NCBI RefSeq assembly: GCF_017591425.1
Contig: NW_024465885.1
Span: 41,101,001 to 41,165,000 of the forward strand
DNA: 64,000 nucleotides
From: Ochotona curzoniae
Taxonomy: Eukaryota; Chordata; Mammalia; Lagomorpha; Ochotonidae
Direction: 5' to 3'
Under the pieces are notes generated by a model. It searched no databases. It had not been told where the DNA came from and was given only the letters and a program-made list of their open reading frames with translations. Below, piece after piece: positions 48,371-60,842 of this stretch. Positions within the stretch are counted from its first letter, which is position 1. Each line of letters opens with the position of its first letter. The position numbers and the translations under genes were made by a program.

Positions 48371-49749
48371 GCACGGGTATAAATTCTTCTTAACTACATT
48401 TTCTATGTGTGATTCATTTAAATGAATAATTTCTTCACCAAAAATCTACAACAGCTTCATGGTACCACAAAGATGTCAATCATATCCCACATCCTCTTAA
48501 AAAAAAAGAAACTTCTATGTTTCCTGATACTTTAGCCTTTCATAAATCATGTCCTCTCTCCCTTTCTTTTGACTCAACAGCACTCCATTGAGTGTATCGT
48601 GAAAATTCACCTCAGAATTATGCTACTTCCTCCGTGAAATTAGTTATATAGATATATTTTTACATGACTCATCTGTTTAAATATATGTGCCTATACTTCT
48701 CTGAGAGTCAGTTCTGAAAATAAATTATTGCTAGTTTGTATGCTTCAATCAGAAAGCTATTAGCACACACAACTTTGAACAGATCAATTCAGTTCTGCAA
48801 ACAATGAAAGGAAATCACAGAAAGTGCACTAAACGTTGAGAGAGGTTGATCTGAAACGCCTTTCTAGATTAAACAACCTGACTTAAAGATGAAGACAGTG
48901 TAATACGGAGCAAAAAGAAGGTTAGGTGGAAGGGAAGAAAGTTAACAAAGTGCACGTATGTCTAAAGCCACAAATAGGAATTTCACACATAGGCTAGAAC
49001 TTCCAAAATTCAAAGAAAAATAAACTAATCTTTTAATGGCATTCTGCACAAAAGTTTGCAGCTACCCTCATCATTGACATTTTTTTTCTGATACACAATT
49101 AGATCAAAAATAGCAACTGATACAAAGTCATCTTTCATAAATGATGGAATTCATAGTGGAGTTTAGATTTGTCTTAAATTCATCAGTGACTCTCTAGGTA
49201 TTTCATAAACGTTCATAATCTCAGCTTCTTTACATAAAAGCCATGTTGTTAATTTAGAACGGATCAGATGATACATAAGAGCATAAAGGAATGCACGGCT
49301 GAGGTCCGCAATGCTACTATAATCTCAGATACCATCGACAATGCAGTTCTTAACATTTCTAAAACTCTGACCCTTTTGGGAACCTCAGACATATTTCTAG
49401 ATGAAAAGAGTTATTTTCTGACCTGAGTTTAAAATTGGATTCTGGTTCTTCAAGATAGCACTTCGATCTCAAGTGAACACTTATCAAAGAAGAAAGATTT
49501 TTAACTCCATCTCTGAGCTATAGTAAGCTCTGTTTGTTAAGGGATGCGAAGAAGTTAATCATTGTTCAGGCTTTATAAATATCCTCTTTGGAAAGCCAAG
49601 TTTGGATAGAGAACAGGAAAATATAAAGGGGAAAAAAAAACTATTTAAAACCAAATCAAACAAAAACTAGGTCATTCATCTCCACAAATTGGACATCTGA
49701 CTTAAATTATTTCCAGATTCTCCGTATCTATCAGTTAAATTGCATTACT
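48371..49749. other. Intergenic, nothing recognised
   Basis: AT-rich sequence without a supported gene or repeat. Confidence 0.45.
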
Positions 49750-50000
49750 GGGCCTGGCGCAGTAACGTTGTGGTTAAGGTCCTTGCCTTGAACGCACTTG
49801 GATCCCATGTGGACGTCGGTTCTAATCCCGGCAGCTCGCTTCCCATCTAGCTCCTTGCTTGTAGCCAGGGAAAGCAATCGAGGACGGCTCAAAGGCTTGG
49901 GACCCTGCACCCAAGTAGGAGACCCAGAATAAAGTTCCTGGCTCCTGGTTTCGGGCCAGCACAGCACCGGCCGTTGCAGTCACTTGGGGAGTGACTCAGG
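49750..50000 (+). mobile_element. CSINE, 3'-truncated
   Basis: GGGCCTGGCGCAGTAACGTTGTGG head, B box GGTTCTAATCCCGG, GCAGTCACTTGGGGAGTGAC. Stops before the CTCTGTATATCTG tail, so the loss came after insertion. Confidence 0.9.
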
Positions 50001-51155
50001 TCAGAAAATAACTCTTGCATTGTCGATGGTATTTGCGGATACCTAGCTGTTCTATAGGTTGCTGATTTAACCATCTGTGCTTCAATGCAACTTTGAGAGA
50101 CCTCATTTTTGAAAATCAATAGGGAGCTTCTAAGTTTGCTGATCTAGACTGTCCTTGTACATGTAAGAACACACATGAACAACCTCCCTTCTTTCTCCTA
50201 TCTCCCTCTACCTTGCTTTCTGTACGTATACCTGTCAAACAGATGAAAAAAAAATCACATGAAATACATCATAATGCAGAGATTTCAGCATTTCAAGAAG
50301 AGATTGGAAGCTTTGCCACATTTTATAAGTGAAAATTAAATCTAGAACATTTTAAGAGAAACAAAAATCCCTAACTACTTCTGAAAATAAATGTAGTCAA
50401 CTTTATTTAACCAATAAAATCCAGAAAAAGTCACGTGTCTCAAAAGTGCATTTTATGATAGCATCACAGCATACCATGGATAAAATGATTTATAAAGAGC
50501 CCAAATTTGTTTCTTTTAGTTATATGGAACTCCAATATCAATGTACCTGTGCGAAGAGTTCACTCCCAAGATAATACCCATTCTTACAATAATGAAATGA
50601 ATCTTTACAAATTTTGTACCACTATACTCAAACACCTGCTATTTGGATGCACCTGCCAACACTAGCACATCAATGTTGAATTTCAAACACATGACTTTGT
50701 GGTGCACAGTCAAAACATAGCCTGTTATTCAATCAGGTTGAACACATATCCATGCTTTCTTGATTAGAGGCTATTTCTGGCTTAGAAAATCAAACTCAAT
50801 AGGGTACTTGAAACAGGCAAATAGTGGAGAAAAATAATGGTGAAAAGAAATAAGAAAAACAGAATATGGAAGTGAAAAATTAAGAAAATTGCAAGTAAGT
50901 ACAGTCATACCTTAGGAAGCCATTGATTGCTGGTACTTGAAATGCTGACTGATTCATAAAAGTTTAAAACAGTGTGTCACATGTTGAATTTTAGGTGCTA
51001 TACTTTTATTTTCATTTGAAATACTGAATTTCTTACTTAATTCTAGGTTCAATACTTACAAATAAAAAATCACTTGAACCATAAAAATATTTAGCAATAT
51101 TTAAATCTGCTATTTCATAACCACCTAGTGGATGAGCAAAATGTTGTATATATTT
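50001..51155. other. Intergenic, nothing recognised
   Basis: AT-rich sequence without a supported feature. Confidence 0.45.
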
Positions 51156-51452
51156 GGGGCCTGATACAATGGTTCAATTAACTAGTCCTCCACCTCCAAT
51201 TACCAGGAACCCATATCAGTGAGTTTTCATGCCCCTGCTGCTCCACTTCCCACCCAGCCTCCTGCTCGTGGCCTTGGGAAAGCAGTAGAGGATGGCCCAG
51301 GTCCTTGGGACCCTGGACCTGGAAGAAGTACCTTATTCTTTGCCTCCGATCAACTCAGCTCTGGTTGTCGTAGCTACATGGGGAGTAACCCATTGGATGG
51401 AAGATCTTTGTCTCTCCTCTCCACAAAAATTGGCTTTCCAATTAAAAAAAAT
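51156..51452 (+). mobile_element. CSINE
   Basis: GGGGCCTGATACAATGGTTC head, GTGGCCTTGGGAAAGCAGTAGAGG middle, TTGGATGGAAGATCTTTGTCTC and TTGGCTTTCCAATTAAAA tail. Confidence 0.87.
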
Positions 51453-51814
51453 ACTTATGTATATTCTTCATTGGTATATAATAAGTATACTTAAGTTATT
51501 TATAGTTTGATGATCTCACCGATATTCATAATAGCTCAGTAACAGGGAAAGTCATGACACAGCTGAGCTACCCTGAGCTATGTGAAGCTCAATTCAGTTG
51601 ACACCGGTTGCAGTTCTGATGTGTGCAGCATCAGCATTTGTCACATGGTTGTCGTGAGGGCAATCCCAGGCTCTGTCTCCATGTTAACTCACCCCAGTAT
51701 TGTCATGGCAGGCTTCTGCCCCACAAGAACTCACCTCCTGGGCGGAATATTGACATCCATCATTTCAGTCAGCTGCCATTTCACTTTAACCAATAGAAAC
51801 AGACCAACAATTAA

Positions 51815-51945
51815 ACAGAGAAAATTGCCAGTTCACTCCCCAGATGCCAGCGACAGGCAAGACTGGGCCAGATCAGTTAGGAGCCCAGGTCTCTGTTGTG
51901 GGCAGGTGGGATCCAGTTAGTTGAACCACAACCAGTGTCCTCCAG
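51815..51945 (-). mobile_element. CSINE fragment
   Basis: CCAGTTCACTCCCCAGATGCC, CAGGTGGGATCCAGTTAG, CAACCAGTGTCC are consistent with an old antisense copy with internal loss. Confidence 0.45.
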
Positions 51946-52144
51946 GGTCTGAATTAATGTGAATCTGGAGTCAGGTGGCAACTGAATCCTGACACAGTGA
52001 CATAGGACATATGCATCATTACTACTAAACTAACTGTCCACCTTAGAAAGCAAACTTGTTGACATTTATTTATATGAAAGGCACAGTTTTATATACCTAT
52101 CTATATTTATATCATCTGTACCTATCTATATCTGTATTTTCCTT

Positions 52145-52477
52145 TTTAAAAATTTTATTTATTTTTATTGCATAGTCAGATATACAGAGAGGAAGAGAAA
52201 CAGAGAGGAAGATCTTCCATCCTATGATTCACTCCCCAAGTGACTGCAATGGCTGGTGATGCACTGATCCGAAGCCAGGAGCCAGGAATTTCTTTCTCCA
52301 GGGCTCCCACATGGGTGCAGGGTCCCAAGGCTTTGGGCCATCCTTAACTGCTTTCCCAGGCCACAAGCAAGGAGCTGAATGAGAAGTGGAGCTGCTGGGA
52401 TTAGAACCGACATGTATATGGGATCCTGGCGCTTTCAAGGCAAGGACTTTAGCCGCTACACTACCGCCCCAGGCCCT
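52145..52477 (-). mobile_element. CSINE
   Basis: Full-length antisense: TTTATTTTTATTGCATAGTCAG tail, GAAGATCTTCCATCCTATG, CCACAAGCAAGGAGC, and a CTACCGCCCCAGGCCC head. Flanks CTATATCTGTATTTTC and CTATCTGTATCTATTTTC suggest a target duplication. Confidence 0.93.
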
Positions 52478-52520
52478 ATCTGTATCTATTTTCTATGTGT
52501 GTGTGTGTGTGTATATATAT

Positions 52521-52836
52521 ATAGAGAGAGAGACAGACAGGCAGACAGTCAGACAGACGGAGACCAGAGAGAGACAGAGCTTCCATTTGCTGGTTCACTC
52601 TGAAAATGGCCATAATGACTGTAGCCAGGTCCTGCCAGACTGAAGCCAGGAGCTTCCCCAAGGTTTCCCTCGTGGGCACAGGGACAAAGCATTCGGGATA
52701 TCCTTTGCTGGTTTCTCTTGCACATTAACAGACAGATGTACAAGAAGTGGATCATCTGGGAGTCAAACCAATGCCCATATAGGATGCTGGCAGTGTAGGT
52801 GGTAGCAATTACCTGCTAAACCACAGTGACAGTCCT
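52521..52836 (-). mobile_element. CSINE, old copy, preceded by TG/TA/GA simple repeat
   Basis: GAGCTTCCATTTGCTGGTTCAC, CTGAAGCCAGGAGCTTCCCC, CCATATAGGATGCTGGCA, GCTAAACCACAGTGAC in antisense order. A (TG)n(TA)n(GA)n run at 52498-52550 forms its tail side. Confidence 0.75.
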
Positions 52837-54338
52837 GCAAACATGTCTTAACCTAACCAGTCATAAAAACTCAGAGTGATCAAACAAACCCCATTCCATA
52901 AGCAACTGAGATCCCTTATTTTTTGTTTGTTCGAAACCCAACTTTTTAAAATTAATCAAATTCTGATATTTAGGTACCAGAGGGTACCTATTGTAGGAAC
53001 TTCCCTACAATATCAATATAGTGATAACCACTGAGAAAGAAGGAATTCTATGTATATTTCTTCCCCTGACATAGACTCAGCTATGTCCTAAAACCTTGTA
53101 ACCCACCCTATCCTGACTTCCAACTACTTTGAATGGGACAGGGCTCTCAAGGGAATTTCTTTTTGGGGACCAGTTAGGATAACGCAATAAAATCTCATAG
53201 TCACAGAATTTTGTAAAGATAAGAGAAAATATACTGCTGTGAGTTGACTGATTCTATTGCCAAAATGAGATGGCGGCAGATGCCTGAAAGCTCGGGAGTC
53301 TTTCTTCACTGGCTGGTGGACTGTCCCATAGCAGTGCAAGCAGATGAGGGGAGCAGCTCCGAATGGTTGTTGTCAGGGGTTCTTGAGCTCACACTGGCAT
53401 GAGCATCTATCCGATCACCTAAGCTAACATTGGTGTGGGCACAGAAGTCTATTTCGTCAGCTAGGCTAACATTGATGTAATATGACTAAGGAAAAATGTG
53501 TGGAATTCTTGTCTTCTTAAGGTTGCGTATGTTTGCATCATAGGGTTGTTCTTTGAGTCTTAATGGATGCATGGGAACATCCACGCTCTGAACTGGTCAA
53601 CTGGCTGCGAAAGGAGGTGATAAATACACCAAGGACCTATGTTTGGGCTTGGGCTGCCAGGGGAAACTTTGTAGCTGAATACTAACCTAAGGATAAAGTG
53701 TTATCTGTAGCCTAACCACCAGGCACCACTAGGACAAAGAGTAAAATTGTTAATTGTGTTACCCTATCTCTGCAATCTCTCCGTTCCCAGGGAGGACTGT
53801 GTCAATTAAGATGTGATTTTCAGAGGCCCTACCAAAGAAAATAACTAAGATCCCATCCCAGAATGAAATATTTTCTTGAAATATATACTCTTACCCTTGC
53901 AAGGAACTCCCTTAGAATTGAGGTTGTGACAAGGGTCAAGTTATGGACATGCCAGAGTGTTTTAGGGAGTCCAGCTTTGATTGTAGCCATTTGTATTGCT
54001 AGGCTGTGCAGTAAAAACTGCAAGTAATGAAAATAATCAAAACAAGTCTTTAAATTGGAGGTTTCCTAGATGTTAAACTATCTCCAGTTGTCTCCCACTG
54101 TGAAGAAATTGCAATGATTTTATTTCCACCAAGTATCTGCCCCTGCTTTTCCAACCATCCCAGAGCTACTCCAGCTGAGCAGGAAGAAAAAAGGAGTGCA
54201 GGCTCCCTCTGGCTTAGAATTCCTATTCATAAATCACATTCAACGTCACTAAAAATGAAACTCCCAATGTCTTCAAATTCAAAATTCCAGAATTATCTGC
54301 TCTATACCATTACTCATTACTTCTTCTGTGATTTTGTT

Positions 54339-54381
<43 letters not shown>

Positions 54382-57297
54382 CACCTCTCTTCCTGTGTGT
54401 GTACTTCCTTCTTCCTCCAGGGAGAAAAAGGACTTCATGGAAAGTAAACCCACATGCACCTATGCTACGTCCTAGAGCTTGAATGAATAAATACAAAATA
54501 AGCATGGAGTAACTTTCTGTAAGCCTTTTTCATTATCCTTAGTTCTTTGAGAGAACTTTGGAAAGAAGGAAGCAAGTGGTGATAGCACCTCAGGTTCAGG
54601 AAGAATCCTGACTTCTTAATTTTCATAAGTTGGAAAGGTTCTTGGCACATGTCGCCTAGATACTTTCATTTTCCCAGCCTTTCTATTTGTCACTAAGCCA
54701 GGTTCTGACCCCACTAGATGAATACAAGCTGCCACAGTCTTGTCTGACCCACTGTTGAGGCTTCCTGCTGCCAAGCTGAGCAGCTTCCAAATCTGTTACT
54801 CAGTTTTGCCAACCATTTCTCTGTTGTCCGCCATAGAACCAGCAAACAGCATTTACTGTTCACAACACATGCTCATCCACTTTACCCCATCCAAACATCT
54901 GCCTGTCTTTCATTTTCATTCTCTTATCAGTTATCTATGGAATAGTTACTCTATCCAAGATTGTTTTGGCAACACTCACATGTCATTCATCTGATTTCTA
55001 ACTCAAAAGCCCTTTTCACTCTGCCTCCCAACTGCAGTGGTCATAGTCTGTCAAAATTGCTGTTCTCTCTGGTATTTGTGATGAAAGGAGCCATCACTAG
55101 TCACCATGAGGCCACCTGTACAGTGTCACCTGATGGTGACACAGCCTCTGTTCAACTCAAAAGTGCAGTGACTTCAGGATGGTTGTTAGTGCCACTAATA
55201 TTTCCACCAAACTCTCAAATGGTTAGCATCTGTAACAGCTATCAGATCTGCACAGCAGAATGTAGAGAGGGGGTAGCCTATTATTATCAAGATCTGTCAA
55301 AGACAATAGAATTACAACATTAGAAGCCAAAACTAAATAGATACACCTCATATAGTGAACAGACAATCCCTGGATGGAGTTGGTTATGCTATAGTCATAA
55401 ATGGCTGCAAATGACTTGGAACGTCACCCATGGACTCCTGACTAGATGTTAACCTTTTTATGTTAAGAGAGTGTTTTCCAACTATGATAAAACTACATAT
55501 GGAGTGGTTTTAAGAGTTCAGTTGCCTGTTTTTCTTTGACTATTTATGACCTAGTTTATTTGTGTCCTGAAATGACCCAGTGTTAATCCTGTTGCACATT
55601 CAGAAGACATCAATGGTTCAAGTCTCCGTCCAGTATGTAAAAACTGTATCATGTTCTGTTTGCTTATAATGCAGTTTGAATTAGGGAGATAACTTCAAGT
55701 CACTGTGTGATCTAGGCAGACCATAAATGTAAATGAGCTGGTGGAGCTAACCTGTGATTTGATTCATGATTGATGTTTAATCTCTTAATCCATCAACACA
55801 GATCAATCGCATTTTCTAATTGAACCGAGAAGAATGCTCTTCAAGTACTCAAGGAAGTAATTTGTTTTCACAAATTGTCCTGAAACCCAAAGCTTCTTAG
55901 CGCCCCCTCATTGTCCCACTATGACAAATATATTAGCAAGAAAAGCAGAATTACAGTGGTGATTGGATGACTAATGGCAACTGAAATTTGGCTTTTCAGC
56001 TGCATGTAAAGAGCAGTAGTTACTGTGGGAATGAGCAGCGGTGCACCCAGCTGAATGGAGAAGATGCACACTGCATCAGCAGCAGGAGCAGGGCATGCAT
56101 ACCTTCCATGCCAAAATTGTAGAATGTTCTAGTAGAGACTGGAATTTATATTTACATGAACTGTTTTTATTTTATATGTTTGAAGATAATTTGGAGTTTA
56201 ATATAAATTTGTGAGGTCAGCAAGCATGTGTGACCTGGAATTGACTGAGGACCTTAAAACAATACTCTATCATTTTCATTCTTTCCACTGTGCTCCACCA
56301 CATTGATGTGAAGAGGACTTAATACAGGCAAGGAATGGAGGAAAACTTCTGCATGACTGAAAGGGCACCCGGCAGTTTGCATTATGCCAGACATTTCCCA
56401 ACACACTCTTGACTCTACTCCAGGGTGCCGGCAGGATACTGATGTTTCAGAAATGTGGCTGAAATCCAGGAGTCCCTTACAATGCACCTGGAATTCTGGA
56501 ACAGAAAGCATTCTGCACTTCTTCTAGAAGCTTTTAGGCACTGATATCCATCTTCTGAGCCTGGGGGAGCTTTCCTAAGGGAAGATACAAACCAGTACAC
56601 TAAGCTAATGAAGAGCTCCTTTGGGAACCTTAGTCTCAAGAAGATTTGGGACATGAGAGAGTGCTGTGCTGTTTGCTAGTTGGCCGTTGAGGCCCAGGGC
56701 TTGCATGAGTCTGGAGCTTGTCCTCACACAAATAATCTTCATCAGACATGGTAAGGAGGTTGTTTCGGGATGCTGAAAATAGATGCAATCTGAAGCTAGA
56801 GACTGAATAATAGAAACGTCCACACACACTTACAAATGTGGCATTCTCAATAGCAATCATGTTGAGGAATATTTTTCTGTTTCATCAAAATTATTTAAAG
56901 AACTTTATATAGAATTTTTAGGTGAAAATTGAATTGTATGTTTGTTCTTTCTGGTGGAAATCATGATGACATAAACATTGTCACATGTAGAGGTGATCAA
57001 AAACTACACAGCCAAGAATGTAGGGAAGAGTGGCACGTGATAACAAGGATATGTTTCTGTCTTGGTTCTGTGGAATTAGCAATTTCGGAATGTTTTATAC
57101 TAAATTGACAATCATGTTTATCTCTATAAGTATATTTATAATATATATTATTTTTCTTAATGAGGACATGAGTAGCTCTATCCTTTGAAATGCACAGCAT
57201 TAAGATTCATCTTTGCTACAAAATCTGGAATATAAGCATGGACAATAAATACAGAGAGAGAAGAAAAGATGTGGAAATGCTGGGAAGTCTTTGAAAA
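52837..57297. other. Intergenic, with a CT microsatellite and a small repeated motif
   Basis: No gene recognised. (TC)n at 54341-54379. An approximately 41-base motif containing GCTAACATTG is repeated at 53400-53480. The ORF at 54961-55323 (120 codons) has no family resemblance, no promoter and no neighbouring exons. Confidence 0.45.
54341..54379. repeat. (TC)n microsatellite
   Basis: About 19 perfect CT units. Confidence 0.95.
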
Positions 57298-57631
57298 AAA
57301 TTTTTTTTAAAGATTTATTTTTATTATTTTTTTATTGGAAAGGCGGATATACAGAGAGGAGAGACAGAGAGGAAGATCTTCCGTCCAACGATTCACTCCC
57401 CAAGTGAGCGCAACGGCCGATACTATGCCGATCTGAAGCCAGGAGCCTCTTCCGGGTCTCCCACGCGGGTGCAGGGTCCCAAAGCTTTGGGCCGTCCTCG
57501 ACTGCTTTCCCAGGCCACAGGCAGGGAGCTGGAAGGGAAGCGGGACTGCCGGGATTAGAACCGGCGCCCATATGGGATCCCGGGCGTGCAAGGCGAGGAC
57601 CTTTAACCACTTGCGCCACCGCGCCGGGCCC
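57298..57631 (-). mobile_element. Young full-length CSINE
   Basis: Antisense and close to the copy at 31.6 kb over its whole length, ending GCGCCACCGCGCCGGGCCC. A and B boxes are intact on the minus strand. 12-base target duplication AGTCTTTGAAAA at 57286-57297 and 57632-57643. Confidence 0.97.
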
Positions 57632-57643
57632 AGTCTTTGAAAA

Positions 57644-58696
57644 TTTTGACATGAGGCTTCATAGATGTACACAGGGAAGGGGCATATTTTACCAGCTTTT
57701 GCCTGGTCCTGGCAATTGTATTTATGGCAAATGGCATCATATAGAGTGTGCTTGAGTGATCAGGTGCAGGTCAAGAAACAAAAGATTGAGAAGGTACTAC
57801 CCTTGCTCTTTTGGTAACATTTGAGATAGCAACGCTGACACCTTCCCACTAGAACTCCCTTAATAAAGTTCCCTCCACCTCTCCTTTTTCCACACTGGGT
57901 ACTGACCTTCCAACACAACGATATTAGCAAACCATATATGTCGTGGAAGAGACTGAATTAAGACATAAGCATCCATCCACAGCGTTTGGACATGATAAAT
58001 CCAGTCTTTCTCTCTGCTGGTACTGTTTGTTTTCTATCTCACTTAAGTCACATCTACTACTTTTTTTTCTAGGCTTGAGTCCGTGTCATTCTCCTCTTGG
58101 TTTTGTTTTCATATCATTTCTGTGACTATTACATTTTTTCCATGTTTGTACAAGATCATGTCCATTGCTAGTCATCTTTTAATTTCTTTGGTTTGATTTT
58201 ATATGGCATCTCTCGACTAGACATAGTAAATATTGATGATATTAAGCAGCAGACATCAAATTATATTGGAGAATTTGAAACAACTCTTTGATGTTGGAGG
58301 AATCTTTAAAACATTTTTTTATTGAGCACAGATTTCTTCCACTTACTCATGGACCAAGAGGGAAGTTGTAAACCACGGTGCTTTACATTCCTTACCGTAG
58401 AAAGAAAAAATCCCCCAATCCAAACACAAGCGGATTTACAAGTTATAGCCTGGGAGAAAAAAATAGGGGCTTTCCTGGAAATGATGGAGTAGACATAAGT
58501 CACGTACAGTCATAGCATTTATAAGATAAGTTTATTTCATTGACACACAACTGTAAAAACAAAAGGGTTTCACCCATAAATATAAAAGATGAAAGAGTCA
58601 GTTCACTACAATTACCAAGAAGTTTACAGAGTGACGTACATGCAAATGAGAGAGTCCAAATACGTATGGAAAGGATCACACCCATTGCTGAGAGTG
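57644..58696. other. KRTAP13-1-like upstream flank
   Basis: No gene seen. It should contain the hair-follicle control elements of the gene downstream, but none could be assigned beyond the TATA box. Confidence 0.45.
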
Positions 58697-58703
58697 TATA
58701 AAA
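58697..58703 (+). promoter_or_regulatory. TATA box of the KRTAP13-1-like gene
   Basis: TATAAAA within GAGTGTATAAAACTCC, 64 bases before the ATG. The leader that follows ends CATCTCTGATCATCACC directly before the start codon, closely matching the leader of the minus-strand KRTAP13 gene. Confidence 0.78.
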
Positions 58704-58760
58704 CTCCCCGTGAGGAATGAGCTCCAAGCTCAGGATCGTCTCCCATCTCTGATCATCACC

Positions 58761-59309
58761 ATGCCATACAACTGCAGTTCTGGAAACTTCTCTTCCCGCT
58801 CCTTTGGGGGCTACCTGCGTTACCCAAGATCTTCCTGTGGCTCTTTCTACCCAAGCAATTTGTTCTGCAGCACAGGCCTCCAGTCTCCCAGCACCTGCCA
58901 ACTGGGCTCCACGCTCTTCAGCGGATGTCAGGAATCCCACTATGAACCCGCCAGCTACCAGACTTCCTATGTTGTGCCCAGCCCCTGCCAGACTTCCTGT
59001 TACCGCCCGAGGACCTCCGGCATCTGCAGTCCCTGCAGGACAAGTTATACGGGGTCTCAGGGTATTGGATCCAGCAGCTGCTGTTCCCTGGGCCACAGAT
59101 CTAGAAGCTCGTACTCATTGAGCTGTGGATCGAGGAGCTGCTATTCCTCAGGCTGTGGACGCAGTGGCTTCAGACCTCTGACTTATGGAGCCATTGGCTT
59201 CCCTTCCCTGGGTTATGGATCTGGGTGCTACCACCCGTTCTACTCAGGCTCTAGGGGCTGCCAATCTTCTTTCAGACCAAACTGTTGGTCTGGGTCTGGG
59301 GTCTACTGA
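58761..59309 (+). CDS. KRTAP13-1: Keratin-associated protein 13-1-like
   Basis: Single-exon gene for a 182-residue hair matrix protein of the KRTAP13 family. It starts MPYNCSSGNFSSRSFGGYL (the family norm is MSYN), followed by PSNLFCS, STCQLGS at 44-50, SPCQTSCYRPRTS at 74-86 and CSPCRTSYTGS. Residues 101-154 form five or six degenerate ten-residue Gly/Ser/Cys/Tyr repeats, and the C-terminus is the short SGSGVY. It is closest to human KRTAP13-1/13-2 in motif order and length. An in-frame extension of 17 codons upstream, to 58710, lies within the expected transcript, but the ATG at 58761 has the better context (ATCACCATGC) and the family N-terminus. It is oriented head-to-head with the KRTAP13-2-like gene 26 kb away. 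The paralogue number rests on synteny. Confidence 0.9.
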   Translation: MPYNCSSGNFSSRSFGGYLRYPRSSCGSFYPSNLFCSTGLQSPSTCQLGSTLFSGCQESHYEPASYQTSYVVPSPCQTSCYRPRTSGICSPCRTSYTGSQGIGSSSCCSLGHRSRSSYSLSCGSRSCYSSGCGRSGFRPLTYGAIGFPSLGYGSGCYHPFYSGSRGCQSSFRPNCWSGSGVY

Positions 59310-59566
59310 TCACTGACTTACTTGTCTAATGTTGCTGACCAATGTCATTCAGGCTGCTATGCTTAATTGTTCTTTTCTTGCTTCTGTGAAGACTCAACCT
59401 CCTTCTTTCTTGCCTTGTCTCTGGCACCAAATGTTAACTGACAGATTTCATCTGAAGTTCTAAAATATGTGTACTAACTCAAAGTAAAGTCAAAAGGCTT
59501 CATTGGAAGTGGAATATATACTATGGAATTATCTTCTCATACTATTTAAAAAAACAAATTTAATTG

Positions 59567-59572
59567 AATAAA
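59567..59572 (+). terminator. Polyadenylation signal of the KRTAP13-1-like gene
   Basis: AATAAA about 258 bases after the stop codon, followed by a TG-rich stretch suited to a downstream element. It gives an mRNA of about 0.85 kb. Confidence 0.65.
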
Positions 59573-59639
59573 TTTATTGGCTCTGATATGGATCTGTACT
59601 TGATTCATTTCATTGGTTATTTATTTTGGTTGTGACATA

Positions 59640-59880
59640 TTAAGGTGATCACTATGAAATTATCAATGTGTACATATATGTCTATATATACAGATTTTGT
59701 ATATATGTGTATATATGTATATATTTGCATATATGTATATATTGCACATATATGTTTCATATAGCTGTATATTGTATGTATACATATATGTTTATATATT
59801 GTATGTGAATACATTATACATGCATATGTGTGCATGTATAAATTTGTATATATGTATATATATGTGTATATACAAATAGG
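59640..59880. repeat. TA/TG-rich alternating tract
   Basis: About 240 bases dominated by ATATATGT and TGTATATA units, beginning about 70 bases beyond the KRTAP13-1-like polyadenylation signal. Low complexity; ORFs in it are artefacts. Confidence 0.9.
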
Positions 59881-60136
59881 TTTTGAGAATCAATGAGGTG
59901 AGGAATTTGAACACACTGTTGGATGCTTTGGGTTTTTCTCTTACTCAAACTACAGGCATAAAGTAACAGATGAATCAAAAGTCATTCAATACTGCAGAAA
60001 ACAAAAATACCACTACATTTATAAAATTATGATTGCACATGAAAAGTATTTTAGATGATTCAAAATTATAACATATACATCTTAAATCGCTTCTTTGAAA
60101 TCACCCTATGTGCCTGGGTAAAATTGGCAAAATACC

Positions 60137-60456
60137 CTTATTTATTCATTTTTTATGGGAAAGGCAAATCTACGGAGAGAAGGAGAAACAGAGAGAAACA
60201 TTCTCTATCCTCTGGTTCACTCTTCAAGTGTCCACCGCAGATAAAGCCAATACATTGCCAGGAACTAAGAATTTTTTTTCTGGATTTTCCATGTGGAAAC
60301 AGGGTCCCAAGCTTGGGCTATCCTTGACCGTCTTCCCAGGCCACAAGCAGGGAGATGGATGAGAATTGGATCACACAGGACACGAACCAGCTCCTAACTA
60401 ATATTCTGGCACTTGCAAAGCAAGGATTCAACTGCTAGGTCATTACAGTGGGCGCT
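60137..60456 (-). mobile_element. CSINE
   Basis: Antisense: TTTATTCATTTTTTATGGGAAAGGC tail, CCCAGGCCACAAGCAGGGAG middle, CATTACAGTGGGCGC head. Flanked by AAAATACC on both sides (60129-60136, 60457-60464). Confidence 0.88.
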
Positions 60457-60842
60457 AAAATACCTATATTTTATTGGTGAGTTTCCATCATGACCATCTC
60501 ATCTGACATGCAATATGGAATATCATGAAACTAGATTGAAAAGTTAATATTGTAGACTTTAACCTACAATGGTTGTGTGAATTAATAGGGCCAATGGAAT
60601 ATCCATTTCTACACTGTAGATTCAATGCAACAAATTGACGTATCTGTCACTTTGGCACACCTCAAACAACAATGAATTTCAGTCATTCACTGCACCTGTT
60701 TGGTCCGGAGAGCACCATGTAGACTCACTTATCTGTGGTAATTAAGAAAACCTGTCTCATAGAAAGAGGCTCAAAGGTGATTTACCAGATAAAAAAGTTG
60801 GATATGGAAGTGCAGAAAAGGAAGTTTTAAAAATATCTCCAT

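Noticed and set aside
54961..55323. A 120-codon plus-strand ORF
   Set aside because: No recognised motif, no promoter or polyadenylation signal near it, and not unusual in length for 64 kb of non-coding DNA.
58500..59096. A 198-codon minus-strand ORF antisense to the KRTAP13-1-like gene
   Set aside because: It is the shadow of a GC-richer coding exon on the other strand, has no family resemblance of its own, and extends beyond the gene only by chance.
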